Assembly (NCBI GenBank): GCA_021827245.1
Contig: JAKAWN010000079.1
Span: 1-19,459, forward strand
Length of the DNA: 19,459 nucleotides
DNA from: Acidobacteriota bacterium
Lineage (GTDB): Bacteria; Acidobacteriota; Terriglobia; UBA7540
Reading direction: 5' to 3'
Below are positions 13,715 to 19,459 of the stretch, piece after piece. The notes under the pieces were generated by a model. That model was not told where the DNA came from. It ran no database searches and worked only from the letters and a program-made list of their open reading frames with translations. The position numbers and the translations under genes are program-made. Numbering within the stretch: position 1 is the first letter of the stretch; every line of letters begins with the position of its first letter.

Positions 13715-14962
13715 ATGGCAGACGAGAAACGTGCAACCCCATTGCTCGATGAGCTGGAGAAAGGCCCTTGGCCGAGTTTCGTAAAGGAAATCAAGGCTGC
13801 GGCGAAAGCGAAACCCACGGCGGAAGACCTTTTGGGGCAGCTTGAGCTCTCGTACAAAGAGAAGATCAGCCACTGGAAGCATGGTGGGATCGTCGGCGTA
13901 ATGGGCTATGGCGGCGGCGTGATTGGCCGTTACAGCGATGTGCCCGAACAATTTCCCAACGTGTCGCACTTCCATACGCTCCGCGTGAATATGCCTTCCG
14001 GCTGGTTTTATACCAGCGACGTGCTGAGAAAGCTGTGCGACATCTGGGAGAGGCATGGGTCCGACCTGACGAACTTCCACGGTTCGACGGGCGACATCAT
14101 TTTGCTGGGCACCAAGACCGACGAACTGGAGCCCACATTCAACGAACTGACTCATCTCGGGTTTGACCTGGGCGGCTCCGGCTCGGTGATGCGGACGCCT
14201 TCCGCCTGCGTGGGGCAGGCAAGGTGTGAGTGGGCATGCTATGACACCATGGGGCTGTGCAATGACCTGACGCATACCTACCAGGATGAACTCCACCGCC
14301 CGGCTTTTCCTTACAAGTTCAAGTTCAAGTGCAGCGGCTGTCCCAACGATTGCGTGGCATCTATCGCGCGCGCAGACCTCTCGATCATCGGCACCTGGAA
14401 AGACGATATCCAACAGGATGACGCTGCCGTGTCCGAATATGCCGCGGCGGGGCTGGACATTCAGAAAGACGTCTGTGACCACTGCCCGACCAAGTGCATG
14501 GATTGGGACGGCAAGAAGTTGAGCATCAACAATCGCGAGTGCGTTCACTGCATGCACTGCATCAACGTGATGCCCAAGGCGCTACGTCCTGGCAAGGAAA
14601 AGGGCGCGACGCTCCTGATTGGCGCCAAGGCGCCGATTCTCCAGGGCGCACTGCTCTCCTCCGTCCTCATTCCGTTTGTTCCGGCCGACGAGCTGCTGGA
14701 CACCATCAAGGAACTCGTCTCACGGATCTGGGATTTCTGGGGTGAATACGGAAACAACCGCGAGCGTGTTGGAGAGCTGATCCAGCGCATCGGGATGCCG
14801 GCTTTCCTTGACGCCATCGGACTTGACCCTGTTCCTGAAATGATCTCTGCGCCTCGCGACAACCCCTACATCTTCTTCCAGAAGGAAGACGTTGCGCAGG
14901 AACCGGCAAACGGCGCGGGCGAGGAAGCGGAGAACGAAGCAACTCTCAAGGAGACGAAATAA
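13715..14962 (+). CDS. dsrA: Dissimilatory sulfite reductase subunit alpha
   Basis: With DsrB this forms the cytoplasmic alpha2-beta2 siroheme enzyme that reduces sulfite, handing the sulfur to DsrC as a trisulfide. The 415-residue length is normal. Cofactor residues are visible: Cys165-x5-Cys171 and Cys209-x3-Cys213 for the siroheme-coupled [4Fe-4S] cluster, and a ferredoxin domain with Cys254, Cys257, Cys261 (CDHCPTKC) and Cys276, Cys279, Cys282 ([15 protein letters not shown]). The [12 protein letters not shown] and [15 protein letters not shown] blocks are typical of DsrA. AAGGAG lies upstream of ATG 13715. The TAA stop overlaps the dsrB start by one base. Unlike the region before 12.5 kb, this gene shows no lesions. 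The sequence alone does not prove reductive rather than oxidative type, but dsrD next door favours the reductive type. Confidence 0.97.
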   Translation: MADEKRATPLLDELEKGPWPSFVKEIKAAAKAKPTAEDLLGQLELSYKEKISHWKHGGIVGVMGYGGGVIGRYSDVPEQFPNVSHFHTLRVNMPSGWFYTSDVLRKLCDIWERHGSDLTNFHGSTGDIILLGTKTDELEPTFNELTHLGFDLGGSGSVMRTPSACVGQARCEWACYDTMGLCNDLTHTYQDELHRPAFPYKFKFKCSGCPNDCVASIARADLSIIGTWKDDIQQDDAAVSEYAAAGLDIQKDVCDHCPTKCMDWDGKKLSINNRECVHCMHCINVMPKALRPGKEKGATLLIGAKAPILQGALLSSVLIPFVPADELLDTIKELVSRIWDFWGEYGNNRERVGELIQRIGMPAFLDAIGLDPVPEMISAPRDNPYIFFQKEDVAQEPANGAGEEAENEATLKETK

Positions 14963-16041
14963 TGGGAACTCAGACTGAGCGTTTGACCGATATCGGACCC
15001 CCAAATTACGAACGGTTTCTGCATCCGGTCATCAAGAAGAATTATGGCAAGTGGAAGTACCACGAGGACCTGGCGCCGGGCGTCCTCTGCCACGTTTCGG
15101 AGACCGGCGACAAAATTTACACCGTCCGGGCAGGCTCGCCCCGGCTGCTGAGTATCCAGACGGTACGGATCTTCGCCAACCTGGCGGACAAGTACTGCGG
15201 TGGCTATTTGCGCTTTACCAGCCGCAACAACATCGAGTTCCTGCTGGACAATCCCGACAACATCGAGCCACTGAAGAAGGATCTGGCCGCAGCCGGTTTC
15301 CCGGTGGGTGGAACGAAGAACGCCATCAGCAACATCGTCCACACCCAGGGGTGGGTGCACTGCCATTCTTCGGCGACGGATGCTTCCGGCATCGTAAAGT
15401 CCGTGATGGATGCTCTCTACGACCACTTCACGGACCAGAAGCTGCCCGCCAAGCTTCGCATTGCGCTGGCTTGCTGCCTTAACATGTGCGGTGCGGTTCA
15501 CTGCTCGGACATCGCCATCCTGGGCATTCACCGGCGTGCTCCGACGGTGCGGCACGACTTACTGAACAAGGTCTGCGAAATTCCCACGGCGATTGCCTCC
15601 TGCCCGACGGGCGCAATCCGCTCCGCCACGGTGGACGGCAAACCCTCTGTCGAAGTGATCGAGGAACAGTGCATGTTCTGCGGCAACTGCTACACCGTGT
15701 GCCCTGCCATGCCCCTCAACGATCCCGAAAATGACGGACTCTCCATCTGGGTGGGCGGAAAAGTCAGCAATGCGCGTTCTCAGCCCAGGTTTTCCAAGCT
15801 GGCCATTCCTTTTATTCCCAACAATCCGCCGCGCTGGCCGGAGGTTGTGGATGCGGTCGTGAACATCGTGGATGTTTACGCCCGCAACGCCCGGAAATAT
15901 GAGCGCGTGGGGGAATGGATTGACCGGATTGGCTGGCCAAGATTCTTTGAACTAACCGGTATCGAGTTTACTCGTTACCACATCGATGACTTCAAGAACG
16001 CCGGATTGACCTATGCTCGTTCGGCCCACTTGAGGTTCTAG
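14962..16041 (+). CDS. dsrB: Dissimilatory sulfite reductase subunit beta
   Basis: The 359-residue beta subunit carries the catalytically active siroheme together with DsrA. Visible ligands are Cys134 ([13 protein letters not shown]), the Cys171-Cys172-x3-Cys176 group ([16 protein letters not shown]) and the ferredoxin cluster Cys237, Cys240, Cys243, Cys247 ([12 protein letters not shown]). [20 protein letters not shown] and [15 protein letters not shown] are typical DsrB stretches. ATG 14962 overlaps the dsrA stop (TAATG) with AAGGAGA upstream, so the two subunits are translationally coupled and made in equal amounts. It ends with TAG at 16039-16041, nine bases before dsrD. TAG used here as a true stop argues against stop-codon recoding in this genome. 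Confidence 0.97.
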   Translation: MGTQTERLTDIGPPNYERFLHPVIKKNYGKWKYHEDLAPGVLCHVSETGDKIYTVRAGSPRLLSIQTVRIFANLADKYCGGYLRFTSRNNIEFLLDNPDNIEPLKKDLAAAGFPVGGTKNAISNIVHTQGWVHCHSSATDASGIVKSVMDALYDHFTDQKLPAKLRIALACCLNMCGAVHCSDIAILGIHRRAPTVRHDLLNKVCEIPTAIASCPTGAIRSATVDGKPSVEVIEEQCMFCGNCYTVCPAMPLNDPENDGLSIWVGGKVSNARSQPRFSKLAIPFIPNNPPRWPEVVDAVVNIVDVYARNARKYERVGEWIDRIGWPRFFELTGIEFTRYHIDDFKNAGLTYARSAHLRF

Positions 16042-16050
16042 GAGAACACT

Positions 16051-16296
16051 ATGGCTGTCCCAATCGAAACACTCGCCGAGGAAATGTACCAGATGGTCGC
16101 CGAGACCCAGGGCAAGAAGAATTTGAAAGCGACAGACCTGACCAAGGCCATGATAGCCAAACACGGCGCCGAGGTCAGCAAGGACGACTGCAAGCACGCC
16201 ATCCGCCAGTTGATCGACTCCGGGCGCTGTGTTTACAGCTATTTCGGCGGCAGCTTTATCACTCTTCCGCACAAGGAAGGCGCCGCTCCGGACTAG
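16051..16296 (+). CDS. dsrD: DsrD, small winged-helix activator of DsrAB
   Basis: The 81-residue protein matches DsrD in size, position and sequence, with ETLAEEMYQMVAETQGKKNL, KATDLTKAMIAKHG, DCKHAIRQLIDSGRCVYSYF and the GGSFITLP end. DsrD folds as a winged helix and has been shown to act by stimulating sulfite reduction by DsrAB rather than by binding DNA. It is regarded as a marker of reductive-type dsr systems. AGGAGA precedes ATG 16051. It is nine bases downstream of dsrB and clearly in the same operon. Confidence 0.93.
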   Translation: MAVPIETLAEEMYQMVAETQGKKNLKATDLTKAMIAKHGAEVSKDDCKHAIRQLIDSGRCVYSYFGGSFITLPHKEGAAPD

Positions 16297-16356
16297 AAAG
16301 GGCCGGAACGAACGTCACGATTTGGGGGGAAGCGAAACGGCCGGAAAGGAGTGGCC

Positions 16357-16809
16357 ATGAGCAAGGCTGTTCAGAAAAAAGCAAAACCTGCGGAGAACAC
16401 GCAGGAACTTATTTCTACGCTCAGGAGGTGGCAGGAAATCGAGGACGGCAGTGTCGCCGCGTGTTCGGGAATCATCGAGAAGACCCATAACCCGCTGATT
16501 CGCCTGGTCATGGAAATCATCCGCCAGGACTCGGTGATGCACAAGAAAGTTCAGCAGGTGATGATCGACAGTTTGGAAAAGCAGGCCATCAGCCTCACAC
16601 CCGAGGAACTGGGCCAGATCTGGGAAAGCATAGAGCGGCATGCAGAGATGGAGAAGGAGACGATCGCCCTGGCTGAGAAGGCGCGAAAGAATTGCCGGCT
16701 GTTTATCTTGAGGCACCTGCTCACTTACCTGGTTGAGGATGAGCAGAAACACGATCGGCTGCTCGCTCAACTGGAAGACTTCAAACGAGGAATCTATCCG
16801 TATGCGTAA
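16357..16809 (+). CDS. Ferritin-like four-helix protein inside the dsr operon
   Basis: The 150-residue protein, with ATG 16357 after GGAAAGGAG, is almost wholly helical and reads as a four-helix bundle. Possible metal ligands are Glu27/Glu29 on helix 1, Asp58-x3-His62 on helix 2, Glu93-x-His95 with Glu97 and Glu99 on helix 3, and Glu129-x2-His132 on helix 4. The helix-2 pair is not the standard E-x2-H (Ser59 occupies the Glu position), so a complete di-iron site is uncertain. It is not a rubrerythrin, since no rubredoxin CxxC knuckle is present. Placed between dsrD and the dsrL-like gene, it may protect Dsr iron-sulfur proteins from oxygen, store iron, or dock as a small partner. An in-frame GTG at 16351 overlaps the ribosome-binding site and is less likely to be the start. 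Confidence 0.7.
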   Translation: MSKAVQKKAKPAENTQELISTLRRWQEIEDGSVAACSGIIEKTHNPLIRLVMEIIRQDSVMHKKVQQVMIDSLEKQAISLTPEELGQIWESIERHAEMEKETIALAEKARKNCRLFILRHLLTYLVEDEQKHDRLLAQLEDFKRGIYPYA

Positions 16810-16823
16810 GGCGGGAAGAATCT

Positions 16824-18485
16824 ATGGTGCTTTTTAAAGCAGTAAAGAAACCGGCAGTCAAGGGAGCTTCCCAGGCGGGGGCGGAAGTCAGCCATCTGCG
16901 TCCTCGCTACATTACCAAAACTCCGCCGTGCACCGACAAGTGCCCCTGCGGCACGGACATTCGCGGATGGGTCAACACGATTTCGCAGGCGGCAGATTAT
17001 GGCCGCACCAACGAACAGGCCTTTGAAATCGCCTGGGACACGATTGTCGACCGCAATCCGTTTCCCGCGGTTTGTGGCCGCGTTTGTCCTCATCCCTGCG
17101 AAGACGCCTGCAACCGGATCGAAAAAGATGGTGCCGTGGCTATCAACGCCCTGGAACGGTTTGTTGGCGACTTTGGCATCTCCAAAGGTCTCAAGCTGAA
17201 GAAACTGAGGGAAGAAAGGCACGAGGAGAAGATCGCAATCGTGGGCGCAGGGCCGGCGGGGCTCTCCTGTGCGTATCAGCTCGCACGACGCGGGTACCCT
17301 GTGACAGTTTTTGAAGCTTTCAGTAAACCAGGCGGAATGCTGCGGTACGGAATTCCGCAATACCGTCTGCCTCGCGGAGTGCTGGACGCGGAGATTCAAC
17401 GGATACTCGACCTCGGTGTGGAGTTGAAATGCAACCAGGTTGTCGGCGATGGGCTTTCGCTCGAGACACTCAGGAATGAATATAAGGCCGTTTTTGTCGG
17501 TATCGGCGCGCACAAGGGATTGAAGCTCGGTGTTCCCGGTGAAGATGCTCCGAACGTATTCACCGGAACCCAGTTTCTGAACCAGGTCAACCGCGGTGAA
17601 TCGGTGAATCTGGGAAACAAAGTGATTGTGATTGGCGGTGGTGACACGGCCATCGACGCGGCTCGGGTGAGCAAGCGCCTGGGCGCGTCGGTCACAATCC
17701 TTTACCGGCGCTCGCGGCAGGAAATGCCGGCGATCAAGCAGGAAGTTGACGGCGCAATCGAAGAGGGCGTCGACATACAATTCCTGGCCGCTCCGGTCAA
17801 GATCCTGACAAGCGAGGGCCAGGCCACCGGCATGCGCTGCATCAGCATGGAACTGGGTGAGCCGGACACTTCCGGGCGGCGCCGCCCGGTGCCGAAACCG
17901 GGATCAGAATTCGATCTCGAAGCCACGGCGATCATCGCGGCAATCAGCCAGGAGCCGGAGTTTGCCGGGTTCAACGGGTTGCACGAAGGCAGGGATTGGA
18001 TCAAGGCCGACGAGTTGGGAAAGACGAATATCGAAGGAGTTTACGCGGGCGGCGACGACATCGAACTGGGCCTTGTCACAATCGCGATCTCGCAGGGGCG
18101 CTTTGCCGCCGAGGCGATCGATGCGCGCCTGCGGGGCAAGACGTTGGAAAAGCCCATTCTGCCGGGCGTCATCAAGACGGATCGCATGAAGCTCGGATAT
18201 TACGAGGGCAGCAGCCCCCACGAACGCCCGCGAGTTCCGGTCACCGAGCGCGACATGGAAATCGAGATCGAGCAAGGTCTTTCGGAAGCCGATGCGATGG
18301 CGGAAGCCAAGCGTTGCATGTCCTGCGGCATGTGCATGGACTGTGAAACGTGCTGGATGTTCTGCACCAACAACTGCTTTGTCAAGCTTCCGAAAGGCGA
18401 ACATTACAAGATCAAGTTGGAAGTCTGCAACGGGTGCCAGAAGTGTGCTCAAGAGTGCCCGTGCGGGTATATCGAAATGGTTTAA
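16824..18485 (+). CDS. dsrL: DsrL-like NAD(P)H-linked Fe-S flavoprotein
   Basis: The 553-residue protein belongs to the GltD (glutamate synthase small subunit) superfamily. Domains in order are a cysteine-rich N-terminus (PPCTDKCPCGTDIRGW and CGRVCPHPCEDAC), an FAD-binding motif IAIVGAGPAG at 137-146, an NAD(P)H motif VIVIGGGDTA at 267-276 followed by ILYRRSRQEMPA, and a C-terminal [4Fe-4S] section with Cys498, 501, 504, 507, 510, 514 and 518, then Cys535, 538, 541, 545 (CNGCQKCAQECPCG). DsrL is the oxidoreductase partner of DsrAB; in sulfur oxidisers it feeds electrons to NAD+, and in some reductive or disproportionating organisms it may run the other way. YRRSR downstream of the nucleotide motif hints at NADPH preference. 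It lies 14 bases after the ferritin-like gene. Other GltD-type proteins are similar, but the gene position supports DsrL. Confidence 0.8.
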   Translation: MVLFKAVKKPAVKGASQAGAEVSHLRPRYITKTPPCTDKCPCGTDIRGWVNTISQAADYGRTNEQAFEIAWDTIVDRNPFPAVCGRVCPHPCEDACNRIEKDGAVAINALERFVGDFGISKGLKLKKLREERHEEKIAIVGAGPAGLSCAYQLARRGYPVTVFEAFSKPGGMLRYGIPQYRLPRGVLDAEIQRILDLGVELKCNQVVGDGLSLETLRNEYKAVFVGIGAHKGLKLGVPGEDAPNVFTGTQFLNQVNRGESVNLGNKVIVIGGGDTAIDAARVSKRLGASVTILYRRSRQEMPAIKQEVDGAIEEGVDIQFLAAPVKILTSEGQATGMRCISMELGEPDTSGRRRPVPKPGSEFDLEATAIIAAISQEPEFAGFNGLHEGRDWIKADELGKTNIEGVYAGGDDIELGLVTIAISQGRFAAEAIDARLRGKTLEKPILPGVIKTDRMKLGYYEGSSPHERPRVPVTERDMEIEIEQGLSEADAMAEAKRCMSCGMCMDCETCWMFCTNNCFVKLPKGEHYKIKLEVCNGCQKCAQECPCGYIEMV

Positions 18486-18497
18486 AGGAGATAGAGT

Positions 18498-18815
18498 ATG
18501 CCTACCTATGAAGCCCAAGGAAAGGTCTACGACGTTGACGAGGATGGGTTCCTTCAGGACCCCAGCCTGTGGAATGACGAGGTGGCCAAGGATTTCATGT
18601 CCACAGAGGGAATCACCGAGTTAACCGAGGACCACTGGAAAGTGATTCATTACATCCGCAACTACTACCTGCAGTTCGGCATTGCCCCGATGGTTCGCAA
18701 AGTGTGCAAGCAGACAGGCTTCAGCCTGAAGGAAATCTACAACCTGTTCCCGTCCGGACCCGCGAAGGGCGCCTGCAAGCTTGCGGGCCTGCCGAAGCCT
18801 ACCGGATGCGTGTAG
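18498..18815 (+). CDS. dsrC: DsrC, sulfur-carrier protein with both redox cysteines
   Basis: The 105-residue protein ends in the conserved C-terminal arm CKLAGLPKPTGCV, with Cys93 and Cys104. The presence of both marks a true DsrC rather than a TusE-like protein. DsrAB loads a sulfite-derived sulfur between these cysteines as a trisulfide, which the membrane DsrMKJOP complex then reduces to release sulfide. Other family stretches are VYDVDEDGFLQDPSLWNDEV, EGITELTEDHWKVIHYIRNY, and RKVCKQTGFSLKEIYNLFPS. AAAGGAG lies upstream of ATG 18498, and the gene follows dsrL by 12 bases. Confidence 0.95.
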   Translation: MPTYEAQGKVYDVDEDGFLQDPSLWNDEVAKDFMSTEGITELTEDHWKVIHYIRNYYLQFGIAPMVRKVCKQTGFSLKEIYNLFPSGPAKGACKLAGLPKPTGCV

Positions 18816-18824
18816 GAGGGCGAA

Positions 18825-19307
18825 ATGCTGAACATTTCGTCAGAACAGCGGCGCGCCGTCGCCGAGGAATGGCTGGGTCTTACACTCAGGAGTTACCCCG
18901 CCCAGAGCATGCGATTTCTGCTTCGAGAGATTGACCCCTTTCGAAATCCTATTGGGCAAACTCTCAAGGACGGGATTCCTCTGCTGGTCGACGAACTGTT
19001 TGGTGAAATGAATTCCGAGAGAGTTCGGCTGGTCCTGGAGAGCATTGTACGCATCCGGGCGGTGCAGAATTTCTCTGCCAGAGAGGCCGTGGGGTTTGTC
19101 TTCCTGCTGAAGAGAATTCTTCAAGACAAGTTGCCAGACGAGTGGGCAAATTGCCACGAACTCGACCGCAGAATCGATGAAATGGTTCTAACCGCGTTTG
19201 AATTCTACGTGCACTGTCGCGGACAAATCAACAGTATCCAAGTGAACGAGGCCAAACGTAGAGTCGCGCTGCTGGAAAGAATTTACTCAGAAGTTGAGGG
19301 ACGGTGA
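18825..19307 (+). CDS. RsbRD N-terminal-domain protein in the dsr operon
   Basis: The 160-residue protein with conserved-looking helices (AEEWLGLTLRSYPAQSMRFL, NPIGQTLKDGIPLLVDELFG, IVRIRAVQNFSAREAVGFVF, and a C-terminal VNEAKRRVALLERIYSEVEG) resembles the RsbRD N-terminal domain (PF14361), the sensory half of some RsbT co-antagonists. In sulfate reducers a free-standing copy of this domain often sits directly before dsrM. Its role is unknown; a docking or regulatory function for the DsrMKJOP membrane complex is plausible, since no STAS domain is attached here. AGGAGG precedes ATG 18825. Nine bases separate it from dsrC. Confidence 0.8.
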   Translation: MLNISSEQRRAVAEEWLGLTLRSYPAQSMRFLLREIDPFRNPIGQTLKDGIPLLVDELFGEMNSERVRLVLESIVRIRAVQNFSAREAVGFVFLLKRILQDKLPDEWANCHELDRRIDEMVLTAFEFYVHCRGQINSIQVNEAKRRVALLERIYSEVEGR

Positions 19308-19314
19308 TGCGTTT

Positions 19315-19459
19315 TTGAGTGCACTTACTTCATTTATCTTGATTTTGGTGGTAGCGGGGCTCGCATTCGTCGGTGGGGAAGCACATAGTTCGCGCGTTCT
19401 GTTGGGTGTCATTCTTCCATACGCAGCCCTGGTCGTTTTCCTGACCGGGATTGTTTACC
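19315..19459 (+). CDS. dsrM: DsrM, membrane cytochrome b subunit (partial, runs off right edge)
   Basis: The frame from TTG 19315 to the window end encodes SALTSFILILVVAGLAFVGG and continues to GVILPYAALVVFLTGIVY, matching the N-terminal helix pattern of DsrM (NarI-like cytochrome b with haem-binding His). DsrM takes electrons from menaquinol for DsrK and the DsrC trisulfide step. TTG 19315 is my best start; no in-frame ATG exists nearby, and an in-frame TTG at 19294 would overlap the RsbRD gene. GAGGGA about 15 bases upstream is a poor ribosome-binding site, so translation may depend on coupling to the RsbRD gene, whose stop is at 19305-19307. Only the first 48 residues are in the window; dsrK, dsrJ, dsrO and dsrP are expected to follow. 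Confidence 0.75.
   Translation, partial: MSALTSFILILVVAGLAFVGGEAHSSRVLLGVILPYAALVVFLTGIVY

Noticed and set aside
1..19459. CRISPR arrays, tRNA or rRNA genes, multihaem cytochrome c genes
   Set aside because: No regularly spaced repeats, no cloverleaf-like or rRNA-like segments and no run of CxxCH motifs were noticed by eye in either strand.

Overview
The window looks like a piece of chromosome from an anaerobic, dissimilatory sulfite-reducing bacterium outside the classical model sulfate reducers. The right third carries a dsr operon with both dsrD and a dsrL-like gene and an RsbRD-type gene ahead of dsrM. I know that combination mainly from uncultured lineages such as Acidobacteriota and Nitrospirota. 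The DUF1343/NamZ and membrane acyltransferase genes on the left would suit Acidobacteriota, but the sequence alone cannot fix the phylum.

Left flank (1-2685, minus strand): a multi-pass acyltransferase-like membrane gene runs off the left edge. Upstream of it is an exported NamZ/DUF1343-type exo-N-acetylmuramidase homologue with changed signature residues. An inverted repeat lies over a possible promoter of the NamZ-like gene.

Mobile-element graveyard (about 3.2-8.0 kb): a small HU-like gene, a truncated phage virion-protein gene, two tiny genes with strong ribosome-binding sites, and a serine recombinase whose last codons are broken by two apparent one-base losses. Copies of a GGTCATAAAACC motif bracket this cassette. 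Next come an internal fragment of a large N6-adenine DNA methylase and a complete IS1380-type insertion sequence (inverted repeats at 6334-6353 and 8015-8034).

Decayed redox region (about 8.1-12.5 kb): a minus-strand NifX-like/DUF1847 fusion with two frameshifts diverges from a sigma-54-type operon. That operon encoded an Hdr/Hmc-like membrane redox complex: an HdrD-like Fe-S oxidoreductase, cytochrome b, a four-cluster ferredoxin, and a HybB/NrfD quinol-interacting protein. All four are damaged by in-frame TAG stops, single-base indels and a junction that removes the end of one gene and the start of the next. The promoter (9476-9491) and a cluster of GTTGC/GCAAC half-sites remain well formed.

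Sulfite-reduction region (about 12.5-19.46 kb, plus strand): a QmoC-like membrane subunit lacking its normal N-terminus, then dsrA, dsrB, dsrD, a ferritin-like four-helix gene, dsrL-like, dsrC, an RsbRD N-domain gene, and the start of dsrM at the right edge. From dsrA onward genes overlap or are closely spaced, have good ribosome-binding sites and are intact. DsrAB reduces sulfite on the two-cysteine DsrC, DsrD stimulates DsrAB, DsrL could exchange electrons with NAD(P)H, and DsrM starts the membrane complex that recycles the DsrC trisulfide. The sharp boundary between damaged and intact halves near 12.48 kb is the main structural puzzle.
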